Source: Arbacia lixula
Lineage: Eukaryota > Echinodermata > Echinoidea > Arbacioida > Arbaciidae
NCBI GenBank assembly: GCA_963669155.1
Contig: OZ022584.1
Span: 4,929,724 to 4,993,723, forward strand
Direction of reading: 5' to 3'
DNA: 64,000 nt
The translations under genes and the position numbers were made by a program. The notes under the pieces were generated by a model. The model was not told where the DNA came from. It searched no databases and was given only the letters and a program-made list of their open reading frames with translations. Shown in pieces: positions 1-11,129 of this stretch (position 1 is its first letter; each line of letters starts with the position of its first letter).

Positions 1-949
1 TAATTATTTTCCATATTTTTTAAAAACACCATGATCATTCATGCTGTAAGAATGGAAAAGTACATCTTCATGTTGAAAGAAGTGACACCCTTATTTGGGT
101 AAAAACAAAATGGTCTCAATACTACAGAATATGGAAGAAATACTGTATGAGCACTCCTCTCACAATATTAGAACTCTACACCGACTTTATAAAGCAGAAT
201 CATATTGACCAATGTTTTAAATGCTCTACAAGCTGTTACTTCCGCAATGTGTTTTTTTCCAAACTTGCGAATCGCTGTAGGGTCGTCATATTAACAACAC
301 GCCAAAATATTGCCACATAATCTAGGGCGCATTTACCTTGCGAAATCATGCTTAGGCTTAGAGTATGCACCTCATACTCGCAGGCATACCGGCCCGATAG
401 CTATAACTAGCTATCTCAACTCTCAACAGACATACAGAGCGCTGCTTTGCTAGCGAACATGCATGTCAACATCTACGCGGCTTTGCTGAAACCATAACAA
501 AACATCTCGGTGGGCGGTGTACTGCGGTGTATGTACATGCACCAGCACTGTTGATTTCACGATGGGGTATGGGTACGTACTACTGGCAGTGTGTGATGTC
601 ACGCACCAGCTAGCGTAGCATGCAGAGCATCGTGATAACATGAGCAAGTACAGTTTGTTTTCTCCCATGTACATATGAAAGTAGGCCCAGGAACAGTGTA
701 TGTAATACATAGCGCAAATGCTGGCAGTCATACGCAAAAACAAGAACCCCTCAAATGTCTGCCACCCTGTTATTTCCAAAAAATATCTGTACGCGAAGAT
801 ATAGGCTTATAGAGTAAGTACAAAGATATAAAAAGTTCATCAAAATGAATCATACTAATTTCTTTTTCTCCCACAGTAATGTAGCTTCTTCTCTTCAGCT
901 TTGTGAAGAGCTCCACAATTTTTTTGTTAGGAATCCTTCTCAACTTTCA

Positions 950-1300
950 AAACCATATTTTTACATTTACATTGCATTAGTGCAGATGCTCCCATATTAC
1001 TGTTATACAGCAGAAATTTTGTTGAAATATTTAGTATTTCATCACTTTGAAACCCTGGCACAGACGTATGAAACACATCTACATGTATCTTTCATGTAAC
1101 ATTTACATTGCATTAGTCAAGATGCTCTCAGATCACTGTTATACAGCAGAAATTGTACTAACCTTTCATATTTCAACACTTTGAACTTCCAGCAGAACCA
1201 TTAAATGAAAACTTTATCCATCTTGTCATATTTAAAGTGCATCAATCAAAATCCTCTCTGATCACTGTACCTTTGTTATAACACTTAGTATTTCATCGCT
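950..1300. repeat. Degenerate tandem repeat, about 145-bp unit
   Basis: Units starting near 963, 1101 and (partial) 1230 share TTACATTGCATTAGT, TGTTATACAGCAGAAATT and TTTCATCACTTTGAA blocks. The array lies downstream of the TRNT1 stop. The rest of 1-1360 shows no gene. Confidence 0.7.
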
Positions 1301-1363
1301 TTGAAAGTTCTCTCGGCAAAAAAAGTCCATAAAAAAAAACACACCACGATCCTTATCATGATG

Positions 1364-1642
1364 TCACGAGTCTCCCTTGGCCCCGCCCTCCTGCAGCATA
1401 TCGTGAAGTCGCTCAAGCAGCTCCTCCCTCGAGGCCTTGAAGTCACTGTCCAGCCACCACTGTCTCGCCGCCTCCATCACGGAGCCAAACCCCTTCCCTT
1501 TTGGCACGCCCGCGCTCAGCAGGTCCTTGCCTGTCAGCGGGAACTTGGCAATGTCCCAGGCTTTCAGCTCGGCAAGCATCTGGCCCTCGCCCCGGTACTT
1601 GAGGACTTCACACACGTACTTGACGATGTTCTTCTCTTTACT
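1364..1642 (-). CDS. TRNT1: TRNT1 exon 7 with stop codon
   Basis: Encodes [18 protein letters not shown] through [20 protein letters not shown] to a TGA stop at 1366-1364. The segment matches the C-terminal tail helices of animal TRNT1. The GC-rich exon stands out from AT-rich flanks. Confidence 0.95.
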   Translation of the reverse strand, partial: SKEKNIVKYVCEVLKYRGEGQMLAELKAWDIAKFPLTGKDLLSAGVPKGKGFGSVMEAARQWWLDSDFKASREELLERLHDMLQEGGAKGDS

Positions 1643-4600
1643 CTGTATGTAAAATGGGCAACATACAAATAATAATTTATTATAATATGGAATTTTTATA
1701 TAACGCTTAACATGGAACAATATCATCTCCAAGTGCTTTACAATATTATGAGTGACGAATACTTGAGGACCTCTTTACTATGCATATAAAATAGCAGACA
1801 TCAGAAGAAGAAGAAGAAGAATATGCAGGCCAGTTTCTTCATAGCACTTCATATGACCAAATATCACAATATGGTAATGTATGGAATTATTTACCTATGT
1901 TTCCATGATATGTAATTTTAAGTTATCATTTAAATGTTTGTGAAACTGCATCAGCTCACAAGCTGCTAGTATTGTTTTAATTTTGTAGAAGTTTGTAATG
2001 GCCCCCTGGTAATAGGCAGTCTCCAAATCCCTCGGCCTGATTAGGGCTTAGACATTTTTTTAACTTTACATCAACAAGACGAGTATAAAACTCAAAGCAC
2101 ATGCATACTCACACATACGATGATGTCCTGGTAGGGCTTGAGCGGGTTCTTGTGAGGCTTGTCACCTCTCTCTGCCACAACAAAGAGGGCAGTCTTGCGC
2201 TCCTCTACCGAGATCTTCAGCCTTTGGCTCATGGCAAGAACATGCTCTTCCCCCCTGAAGAGTGAGGAGAGGACTGTGATTGGATGAGGATGCAAACAGT
2301 GGCTCCGCCCACACACGGCATGCAGCTCTCGAAGGTCCGCATCAGTCGGTAGACCTAAACAAAGAAACAAGAGGAACGGTACTTAGCTTCAAACATTCTT
2401 TGAGAGTGAGAGTGTATAAATAGTATAAAATACCAAAGTGTAGCATCACAAGGGCATGTTGTCAAGACAACTGGTTCTCAACTATGTGGGTAGAGCAAGC
2501 AGTTGTGATCATAGCACAGACACTCATTGGGAGAACGTGACACTAGCCCGCTAGACCGAATCAAGTATCCTGGCAGAATATGACGGCAGAGTCTCATGAT
2601 GCTCTCAATAAGAGTACCGAAGTGGTGTCGTCATATCCATGACGTTATTAAGAACCAGAAACAATGGATATGACGACACCACTTCGGTACTCTTATTGAG
2701 AGCATCATGAGACTCTGCCATCATATTCTGCCAGGATACTTGATTCACTTATAACGTAATATTTATAACACCTTTACTCAAGACTGTTTTTAGCGTAAGT
2801 TCTTGGAATTTGAACTGGAATATAAATAGCATAGAGACAGGAGAGGGTTACTTAGAGATACAGAGTTGCCACTGAGTTATACACCCACTGGTCTTGCAAT
2901 GACATTCACAGCGACATCAAAAGAATACAATTATTCATTAGGTCATCTTCCTCATGGTTCAGTTGATTGGTTGTGTATCAAATGCAAATGTACACCACAA
3001 AGAATTGATTCACTGGTATCTGACTTTAAAGAATTAGAATTTAAACATCCACAATGCATCACACAAATCGCAATTACTTTCACACCAGTACATCCTTACT
3101 ACAAACTATGGCTTGGAGTTTTGTGAGGAAAGAAGCACCTTTTAGTTTTAATTTTCAACTCGACGGCACCACAACAATAACAACAAAAATCATAAATGAT
3201 TTGGTTTGAACACAAAAAAGAGCCACTTTTTTCTCTTTTCTCTTTCTGCTTTACGCATGACTGGTGACCTGTTCTCGCACTAAATGAGATACCTCGAGTC
3301 TGTTCCTGTTTGAAAACATTGGGAGTGAATTTCCTACAATCCTCATCAAATTTTTATTCAGACGCTAATTACCAACAAGAATTTTAATCTACAAAGATCA
3401 GATTTCAACTTCAGCTGATGGGAATCAAAATCATTGAGAATCTGATTTGGCACCCAAGTTGTGCATAACTTACACACATCTTGGTGAAACACCCCCAAGC
3501 AGTGAAAAGTAGCCAATGCAGACAATTACTGATTTCTCCCTTGATGGTAGGCATGTCTTACCCATGTGTTCAGCCAGCCCCTGATCATACATGCAGTGCA
3601 CCAGCTCTGCAGCAAAGTTTCCACCAAGGATCTTACGTAACTCCATCCAGATCCTCTCTCCTGAGATCCCTGCTAGGCCACGCCCGTTCTCCCGGATGGC
3701 CTGTAGCGTAGCCTCGCTGTGTGTGTTACTCTCACGGGCTATTCGCCCATAAAACCTGCAACCAGGGGAAAGCAGAGGGGAAATCAAACCCAAGAACAAG
3801 TCTAATAATGAAAGCAGAACTAAAATTAATGAGCTGTTTTTGTAACTTATTCACAACTTGCCCTCCCTTCACTGCATATGAGCGCATTATTACATTCACT
3901 TGTATTTCGTAATTCAGTTTCAATGGATGGAATGCACTCTCAATTTATCAGTTGTTGCTTCTCGGACAAACCTCAGACAAACTTTGGGATTACAATTAGT
4001 AATGTATTGATTCAACAACATAAAATAAACTAGAGCAATTCGACTGCCACGCAGTCGATAAATATGCCTCCGCCTCTTTGCTAGCTCTATTTAGATTATT
4101 TCCAGAAAATCTGTCTGTTTAGTTGGGAATGATCCAGAGAATTCCTATTTATTCTGTTTTTCCATGTTTAGCGAAGTTTGGCAATGTTCATTGACCTTTG
4201 ATCTCGTAATTCTTTGACTTCCAATCCAACCAGTCTGTCTAAATCCATCCTTGTATCCTTGTACCATGTTTTCTTGAAATGGATAATTGGATTGGGATTT
4301 ATTGTGAGAAGTATCAATTTGGGGGCAATTCATAAACCTTTGACCTCTGACCTTTCAGGAATTTTACCCAAACTTTCACCAGTCTACCTTCATGAAGTGA
4401 CACATCTCTGTACCATGTTTGTTTGAATTGAATCATTAGATTCGGACTCAATGCGAAAAATAGCAAATTTTGGCAAAGTGCATTGACCTTTGACCTCTGA
4501 CCTTTGAGAAATTTCACCAAAGATGTTATTAGTCTTCCCCTAAATAGTGATCCATCTTTGCACCATGTTTAGCTGGTAATGTACCATTGGATTTGGATTT

Positions 4601-7600
4601 ACTTTAAAAAATAACACTTTGGGGGCAATTTTTAGGTAATTTTTGGCAAAGTGCATTGACCTTAGACCTCTGACCTTTGAGAAATTTCATCAAAAATGTC
4701 ACCAGTCTAGCCCCAAGTAGTGATCCATCTTTGCACCATGTTTATTTCATAATGTACCATTGGATTTGGATTTATTGTGAAAAATAGCCAATTTTGGCAA
4801 AGTGCATTGACCTTTGACCTCTGACCTTTGAGAAATTTCACCAAAAATGTCACCAGTCTAGCCCCAAGCAGTGATCCATCTTTGCACCATGTTTAGTTGG
4901 TAATGTAGCATTGGATTTGGATTTATTGTGAAAAACATAAAGTTTGGGGCAGTTTTTAGCCAATTTTGGCAAAGTTCATTGCCCTTTGACCTCTGACCTT
5001 TCAGGAATTTTACCAAAATTTGCATCAGACTATCCCCAAGTAGTGATCCATCCGTGTACCATATTTAATGAGAACTACATCCTTGGACTAGGATTTATTG
5101 TGAAAAATGTATAATTTTTGCAATTTTTCACAAAGTTCATTGACCTTTGACCTCTAACCTTTCAGGAATTTTACCCAAAATGTCACCAGTCTACATCCAA
5201 GTAGTGATCCATCTTTGTACCATGATTGATGAAAATAGTATCCTTGGATTTGGATTTAATGCGAAAAAGGTCAATTTTGGGCAATTTTTCACAATGTTCA
5301 ATGACCTTTGACCTTTGACCTCAATCAGATTTGACCCCAATTTTACACACTTCATTGGTTTTATGCAATACACACATGTACCAAGTTTGAAGTAAATCTG
5401 GTTCACGGTTCTCAAGATATTGCCGAAACAGATTCGGGACGGACGTACGGACGGACAGACGGACGGACGGACGGACGGACGTACGGACGGACGGACGGAC
5501 GGACGGACAACCCGAAAACATAATGCCTCCGGCCACTTTGTGGCGGAGGCATAAAATATGCGTAAATATGCGTCTCTATTCGACCATCCATTCCGCAGTT
5601 GAGATGTACATAAATCCCTCTGCCTTTGTGTTAGCTTCACTTGTTTGTAATTGATACGCTATGCTCGTAAAACTGCATTTTGAAGCTCATTGGTCCTTGA
5701 AGGAATAAAACATTTATGGAAATATCTCAACATTGAAACTTTTCATTTTTTAATTTTGACTATCAGTCTAATTAATTACATTTACATAATTTATAGTTAC
5801 CATACATGTATTCAGTAATGAATGTTCTGGGATATAGATTCTACATGTCATATGCAATCATTTTGTTCAATAATTGAATTTTAATCACATTACCATCACA
5901 TATTCAGTAATCACTAACACAAATAATACATTAATCACCAGAAGACCTCACATACATGCACACAGTTTTGCTCCTGACCTGAAATATCTGAGGATCCGAA
6001 GATAGTCTTCTTGTATTCTCTTGGATGCATCACCAACAAATGCCACATGGCGCCTCTCCAGATCTTCCTTGCCATTGAAGAAGTTATAGAGCGTTCCATC
6101 GAGACCTGATTCGTAGAAAACAAGATGTAGTAAAGAGGGGAAAAACAAAACTCATGGCTGTTTTGTGCATTGCCAATGACAAATATGCACAATAGAGTGT
6201 TGTTATGTCCACTGTTATGCAAGTTTCTTTTTTTTCATCATTAACATCACTCATGACTGGACAAGAGAATGTTAGGCACACCTCTGTCTCAAGGCTTGTT
6301 AGCGCTATGATCACCACTGCTCGCACTGCTTTTGCTCTAGTACAGAATCAGATGTTTTCACAACATGCTCATGTGATGTCCAGAGAAAACACACAAATTA
6401 GAATTGGTAAGGGCTATTTTGCCAACCTGATGTCAATTAAAAAAGAACCAAGAACTATTTTTTTGCATTATAATTTTGAAAGTTTTCACAGCATCTCTTT
6501 CTGTACTGCAGGAGCTAAATCATCCCGAGACCTTTAACATATTTGCACAGACTTCACACTTTCCCATTTTTCAGAGTGAGGAAATCACACAAGCCCCTTT
6601 TTTTGCCCAAATATATGTAACAATTTATAACACTTTCATCATCTATTGCAATCTCCCCTCCCTACCTGAGCCAATAACCCTTAAAGGGTTACTAAATTAG
6701 AAAAATAAGTTCCCACTAATCTATGTAAAATTATCCACTAAAAACGAATTTCATGTTCGTTTGCCACAATAAAGTCTCATTTTGACAAAAATTTGAAAAA
6801 ACGCACGCCTCCAGTGACATATGAGAAGTCAAAATGCCATAAATGCCAACGGCGTAAATGAATTGTTTTATTCACGCAATTCAATCAATACGTTACCAAT
6901 GGAAACTCTAAAGCTTGTCTGAGGTTTTACTGAGTAGCAACAACTAATAGATTCAATGTGCATTCCATCCATTGAATGTAACTGACAAGATACAGGTGAA
7001 TGCAATAACGCGTTACTACGCAGTTAGGGGGAAAGTTGTGAATACATTACGAAAATGGTCTATTGTTGACTTCCGTACAATCTATGGAATTTTGTCTTCT
7101 CATACGTCACTGAAAGCGTGCGTTTTTTCAAATTCTCGTCAAAATGAGACTTTATTGCGGCAAACAAATGCGAAATTCGTTTGTAGTGGATAATTTTACA
7201 TAGATTAGAGGGAACTTATTTTTGTAATTTAGTAACCCTTAACGTGCCACTTGTAGATTATTTCACAATCAATACACACAAATCCCATAGAGCAAAATTT
7301 TGTCTAGCACACAAATTGTTAACTATCTCGGTACCAAGCCATACAAATTAAATTGAGGTATTAGACAGGTTATGCTCATTCAGGACTTAGAGGGTTAACT
7401 TCCTGCTCTACCTAGAAACATGGAGTTGATGGTGAGGTCTCGTCTCTCCGCGTCCGTGCGCCAGTCCGTGGTGAACTCCACCTCGGCGTGCCTGCCGTCC
7501 GTGACCCGGTCGATGCGCAGTGTCGTGATCTCAAAGTTCTCCCGCTCGTTGAGGCGCGCCGTGATGGTACCGTGTTTCTCACCCTTGGTGTTGATCATGC

Positions 7601-9605
7601 GCACGCCCTCGTTGCTGAACAGCGTCTTCATCTCGTCGGGCGTGGCCGTGGTTGCAAAGTCCACATCCTCTGGCCGCTTCTGAATGGCCGTGAAAAAGAT
7701 ATGGTCTCCGCATTGTAATTTGCAATGATGATGGTAACAATAGCACAATTTCAGGTAGTGGTATGTAGGACGGTTACAGTTCTATATTCCGAAGGTTCGT
7801 AATTCAGAAACATGTAAATTGCCTATAGATCGATGCTTGTAAGTCCAAAAACGAAAAAGGGTTTGTTTATGCGAGCATTTGTGGCGTAACATTCCGAGAA
7901 ACGAACTTTCGGAATAACGAGTGCTTCCCTGTAGGACTGAAGTAATAAGCATACACAATCATACCTATGATCCCATCATAATGAAATGACATTATTAATT
8001 ATTAATTTGCAAGTCTTCAATTACAACATGCAAAATTACACCCTATAATCCCATGAAGGAGAAAGCAAGGCCCCCCCCCCCCTTCCCATTCGCTCTCCCA
8101 CACACACACATACACAAACAAACAAGTTCCAGCTTATCAACCTGTTCTTTACTGAGCTGGCATATTTGCGGGCTGGCTCTTCTCCACTCAGATACTGAGC
8201 AGCAAGTATCCCGCATCATCTGTTGTACAGACAATAGAAAACACACTATGAATAAACCATCAAAACTTTAAAGGGCGCCAACAAACCACACCCCTGGCCC
8301 TTCCATGGCAAATTTTGACATCCTAACTGGACCAGGGTTCACAAAGCTTGAAAATCCAAACGTGAGCAACAGGTTAAAATAAACCCTTGTACCATTTCTA
8401 ATTATGATGTCCTGGGGCCCATTGCATAAAACTTATCATTGGTGGTAACTTTGCTACCAATGTCAATTTCTAAGGAAACCTTGAATATCGTTGGCTGTCA
8501 GGTAATGTTACCATGGTAGTTACCCTTGATGGCAGAGTTACTATTAATGATGAGTGTTATGTAATGGGGCCCTGATTGAAGAATAATTGACCCACCTTCA
8601 TGAGGAGGTCCCTCACCGCTCCACCCGCTATCCTCAGCTCAAACTTGTGCTTCTCAAACAGCTTGGCTAGCTGCCTCAGCTCAGGGGTGAAGAGAGCATG
8701 GAAGTCTGGAGAGTCGATCTTCAGCATCGTTCCTCTACTGCCCTCTCCTGTTCCCTCTCGGTGACAAGCATAGGGGAAGTCGGTGGATAATGGCTGCCTC
8801 CGATCCTAGATTCATGATCGAACGAGGCAAAACATCCAATAATTATCAGCAATATAAGCATGCAGAGACTGACACGATTCAGAGTGTTGGTTTTGTGAAA
8901 AAAGTGGCCCCCATAAAATAAATTAGGCTGATAAATCTTGTCATAATTTCATCTTCATTCTGCTGCCCTCTCCTATTCCCTCTCGATGACAAGCATAGGG
9001 GTTGGCAGTGGATAACGGCTACCTCTGATCCTAAATTAATGATCCTGAGAGTTCCCCTTCTTACTAACTCGGGTAAGAAAGAACTATCAACCGCACAGGC
9101 CATGTGCATAGGTTCTCATTTATTGCAACTCTCCATCAATAGCAGCTACCATGGCAACAGGCAATAATCTCTCATTGTTGCACCTGTAGCAATGGTCGTT
9201 AACACTGATATTACGTTACAATGATTGAAAACCTGTTTGCAAATTTCTTTTAGGGCCCATTAAGCCTCTCAGGTTTGGTTGCTACAGTATCACAACAAAT
9301 GTTAAAGTCCTAACTGGACCAGGGTTCACAAAGCCCCAAAATCTAACCGTAAGCAACAGAATTATAAGCTAGAGGTTCTAGAAAGAAAGTGTCCTTCTTA
9401 CCACTGGAAGGATCGAGACTTTAGCAGCTTTGGGGTGATGCGATAGAACACTCGTCTTCCTGATCTGTGACACTACAGAGTAGCCCTGCTTGGGTCGCTC
9501 TGTCAGGAGTACGACTAGTCGTCTTCGGCTAAACGTAGCTAGGTTGGTGAAGTGTTTGGCTGCAGTGGTCATCTGGAAAGCAGATACATGGCCTGGGTGA
9601 GCCAA
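1364..9605 (-). CDS. TRNT1: CCA tRNA nucleotidyltransferase 1 (seven coding exons, complete)
   Basis: The enzyme adds or repairs the 3' CCA of tRNAs using CTP and ATP, in mitochondria and cytosol/nucleus. Coding exons on the minus strand are 9605-9402, 8742-8596, 7679-7412, 6105-5979, 3755-3562, 2354-2119 and 1642-1364. All joins use GT-AG introns and keep phase, giving 1455 nt or 484 residues, close to the animal family length of about 430 plus a longer N-terminus. Visible motifs are GGAVRD in exon 2, DVDF of the metal-binding DxD site in exon 3, the RRDLTINSM segment in exon 3, [12 protein letters not shown] across exons 4/5 and GISGERIW in exon 5. The first about 60 residues are Arg/Lys-rich without acidic clusters, as expected for a mitochondrial presequence. 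A second Met 11 residues downstream could be the real start. The exon 1/2 join is the least certain point. No polyA signal was assigned. Confidence 0.95.
2119..2354 (-). CDS. TRNT1: TRNT1 exon 6
   Basis: Starts [14 protein letters not shown], corresponding to the GLPANASLEE region of vertebrate TRNT1, and ends KPYQDII at a GTATGT donor in phase 0. It covers the body/tail helices. Confidence 0.93.
2558..2746. repeat. Near-perfect palindrome (83-bp arms, 23-bp loop)
   Basis: Arms 2558-2640 and 2664-2746 are reverse complements with one visible mismatch. It lies in the intron between TRNT1 exons 5 and 6. It looks like a foldback element or recent inverted duplication. No protein is encoded. Confidence 0.9.
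3240..3495. repeat. Degenerate copy of the 54.6-54.9 kb foldback element
   Basis: Shares GACTGGTGACC at one side and CTTGGTGAAACACCCCC at the other with the element at 54603-54932, with scattered similarity between. It sits in the TRNT1 exon 5/6 intron. Confidence 0.5.
3562..3755 (-). CDS. TRNT1: TRNT1 exon 5
   Basis: Encodes [17 protein letters not shown], then [18 protein letters not shown], a hallmark of the tRNA-binding neck/body helices. Acceptor TTGCAG and donor GTAAGA; phase is consistent on both sides. Confidence 0.95.
3835..4030 (-). repeat. Partial copy of the 6.68-7.25 kb foldback family
   Basis: The reverse complement aligns to about 6880-7045. Shared blocks include GTGCATTCCATCCATTGAA, TGTCTGAGG followed by CAACAACT, and GTTGTGAATA. 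The terminal inverted repeats are missing. Confidence 0.7.
4031..5552. repeat. Composite tandem-repeat element with hairpin end
   Basis: Eight or so units of about 145-175 bp carry TTGACCTTTGACCTCTGACC, a GATCCATCTTTG block and a GGATTTGGATTTATTGTG block (starts near 4193, 4338, 4486, 4660, 4810, 4983, 5141, 5301). They are followed by a GGAC-unit minisatellite at 5441-5508. The element opens near GACTGCCACGCAGTC and closes with a hairpin around GCCTCCGGCCAC/GTGGCGGAGGC (5524-5551). It looks like one non-autonomous mobile element with internal minisatellites. The class (for example Helitron-like) cannot be settled by eye. Confidence 0.75.
5979..6105 (-). CDS. TRNT1: TRNT1 exon 4
   Basis: Encodes [19 protein letters not shown] and [13 protein letters not shown]. 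The split Gly codon with exon 3 and split Arg codon with exon 5 are both restored exactly. It contains most of the ED-x(2)-R-x(2)-R motif that contacts the incoming nucleotide in class II CCA-adding enzymes. Confidence 0.95.
6678..7245. mobile_element. Foldback element with long terminal inverted repeats
   Basis: The ends AAGGGTTACTAAATTAG and its inverted copy GTAATTTAGTAACCCTT bound arms of roughly 150 bp, both containing AAAATGAGACTTTATTG-type blocks. It is a non-autonomous DNA element in the intron between TRNT1 exons 3 and 4. Related copies occur at 3835-4030 and 55290-55525. The conserved-looking short reading frame inside is probably incidental. Confidence 0.8.
7412..7679 (-). CDS. TRNT1: TRNT1 exon 3 (catalytic core)
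   Basis: Encodes [14 protein letters not shown] with the catalytic Asp pair, then [16 protein letters not shown], and the nucleotide-binding [10 protein letters not shown] segment. Clear acceptor (TTCAG) and donor (GTAGAG), leaving one base of a split Gly codon. GC content is visibly higher than in the flanking introns. Confidence 0.95.
7785..7925. repeat. TTCCGAAGGTTCGT inverted-repeat family, copy 1
   Basis: TATTCCGAAGGTTCGTAATTC at the left is mirrored by GAAACGAACTTTCGGAATAA at the right. Two more copies lie in introns of the receptor gene (27488-27690, 49385-49560). Confidence 0.75.
8414..8572. mobile_element. MITE with GGGCCCATTGCATAAAAC-type ends
   Basis: A 159-bp element whose first about 27 bases (GGGGCCCATTGCATAAAACT...) are inverted at its end (...TGTTATGTAATGGGGCCC). 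No coding capacity. It sits 24 bp from TRNT1 exon 2. Confidence 0.8.
8596..8742 (-). CDS. TRNT1: TRNT1 exon 2 (start of nucleotidyltransferase domain)
   Basis: Encodes [13 protein letters not shown] and then [13 protein letters not shown], the start of the class II polymerase-beta-type nucleotidyltransferase fold. The donor is GTGGGT, phase 0. The acceptor is ambiguous: the phase-compatible AG before 8742 was chosen, but one before 8754 would add four codons. Confidence 0.85.
8735..9050. repeat. Local duplication of TRNT1 exon 2 acceptor region
   Basis: About 90 bp at 8735-8820, covering the exon 2 acceptor, is repeated at 8957-9045 (shared CTGCCCTCTCCT, TCCCTCTCG, TGACAAGCATAGGGG and GATCCTA blocks). 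A second pair (TCCTAACTGGACCAGGGTTC at 8321 and 9309) flanks the same area. Confidence 0.8.
9402..9605 (-). CDS. TRNT1: TRNT1 exon 1 (mitochondrial presequence)
   Basis: Sixty-eight codons ending in phase 0 at a GTAAGA donor. The peptide is basic and Ser/Thr-rich ([25 protein letters not shown]), typical of mitochondrial import signals. The internal Met at 9570-9572 is an alternative start. The assignment rests on position, phase and composition, because presequences are not conserved. Confidence 0.65.
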
Positions 9606-9809
9606 TCAGAAATCTGAAAGATCAAAACTACAAAAAATAAAGTCCTGTAAAAATTAGAGTTGCATGCCCCTGCAATTCATTTGACATCCTGTCCGAGCTT
9701 GAGCAAATTGTACTTAATTTAACATTCTGACGTCGTACAGACATATTGACTTCTCCATTGTGTCACTGCTAATGCAAAGTAGATCCAGGCAACTGAACGG
9801 CGGATGTTA

Positions 9810-10330
9810 AATGATCGTGTTATAAGCCACTTAGGACTTCTTCGAACACCTACCAATATTTGCAGGCCGATTCAATGAAATGACAGCTTCAATGATTTTC
9901 AAAAGAAATCTTTTATTCTCTGTGTGAAACTTCCACACAGAAGAACCAAAGAGAGTAACCTTGCTTCAACACATAACTTTCAAAATTTTTATCTCAGTAT
10001 GACGTGATTTTATTCCACACCTTGCTTCAACACATAATTTCCCAATAATTTCTCAGTAGGACGTGATTTTATTCCACAAATTCTGTGGTTTTAATTATTT
10101 TGTTCATCAACAGGTGGCTTAGCCTTAGTTAGGGTCCCCAGGACTGCTCCAGCGGAGCGTGAGCAGGCTGATCGAAGGATGCAGGCTATTTTAATTTGGT
10201 CTCTTTTGTCTTTTTTCGAGGTCACAACACTCAACAGGCTGTGTATAGGCCTAAATCTAGGCTATGGCCATACGTTTATAAACGGTAGTGCTGGTGCAGT
10301 AGTGGCCTAGAAGGAGACCAAATCATAGAG
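9810..10330. repeat. Dispersed repeat, copy 1 (second copy at 58190-58900)
   Basis: Shares GTGTTATAAGCCACTTAGGA, CCGATTCAATGAAATGAC and TTGCTTCAACACATAA with 58190-58400. It ends in an inverted pair of TTTGGTCTC / GAGACCAAAT motifs. A 60-bp tandem duplication (TTGCTTCAACACATAA) lies at 9960-10078. Confidence 0.8.
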
Positions 10331-10990
10331 CCCATTCATCTAAGCCACCCGTTGAAAATTTTTATATTGTGTGACGTCTGCGCATAGCAGACGACGCAAG
10401 CACAATAAATTAGGTACATGATTTGAATGCCAAAAGTGGCCGGGGGAAAGAGTCCACTATAGTGGCTTCGTCGATCACGAGAATGATCTAGATAGAATAG
10501 GAATTTATAAGTCCATATACCCATACTCACCAGACTGTTATTGAACCAGTATCAGCATGTATAGAGCTCTGTTCGCACATGTATGACGGCTCCCCAATAA
10601 TGTAGTGCATGCATGCTCTTCATACAATATGTACATACAACTTGCATGCAATGGCGCAATATGCAGCTAGCTGGCTCACGCGCGCGCGTGCACGTATACA
10701 GTGCCTGTGCGTGTAGTGGATCTATGGGGAATTCAGTGGTATTTGGCGACCTTTCATACGAATCACTGCCGCCTGTCAAGTTAGGCTGAGGCGCGTTTCC
10801 GTTTTTCACCTTGGCGAAGGCACACTGTATTTCAGAATAACATAGTAATATTTGTACATAGGAGTTTTTTTTTTTTTTTTTTTAAACATCTGTGGTAGGG
10901 TCCATCATCTGAGTCAAAACATTGTCGCTTATAAACTACTTAGTTGTATTATCATATTGTTAGTGTATCATAACTTTTCATATTATATTT
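10331..10990. other. Stretch without recognised gene
   Basis: No splice-bounded coding exon or known repeat was seen. A poly-T run lies at 10865-10883. Confidence 0.5.
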
Positions 10991-10997
10991 TTTACTT

Positions 10998-11000
10998 CTG

Positions 11001-11066
<66 letters not shown>

Positions 11067-11067
11067 T

Positions 11068-11123
<56 letters not shown>

Positions 11124-11124
11124 T
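10998..11124. repeat. (TAC)n microsatellite
   Basis: About 42 trinucleotide units with a single interruption (ATTAC near 11066). The long Tyr or Ser reading frames across it are artefacts of the repeat. Confidence 0.98.
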
Positions 11125-11129
11125 ATTGT

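Noticed and set aside
5191-5640. Frame with repeated PSVRPSV
   Set aside because: It comes from the GGAC-unit minisatellite within the composite repeat; no splice or domain support.
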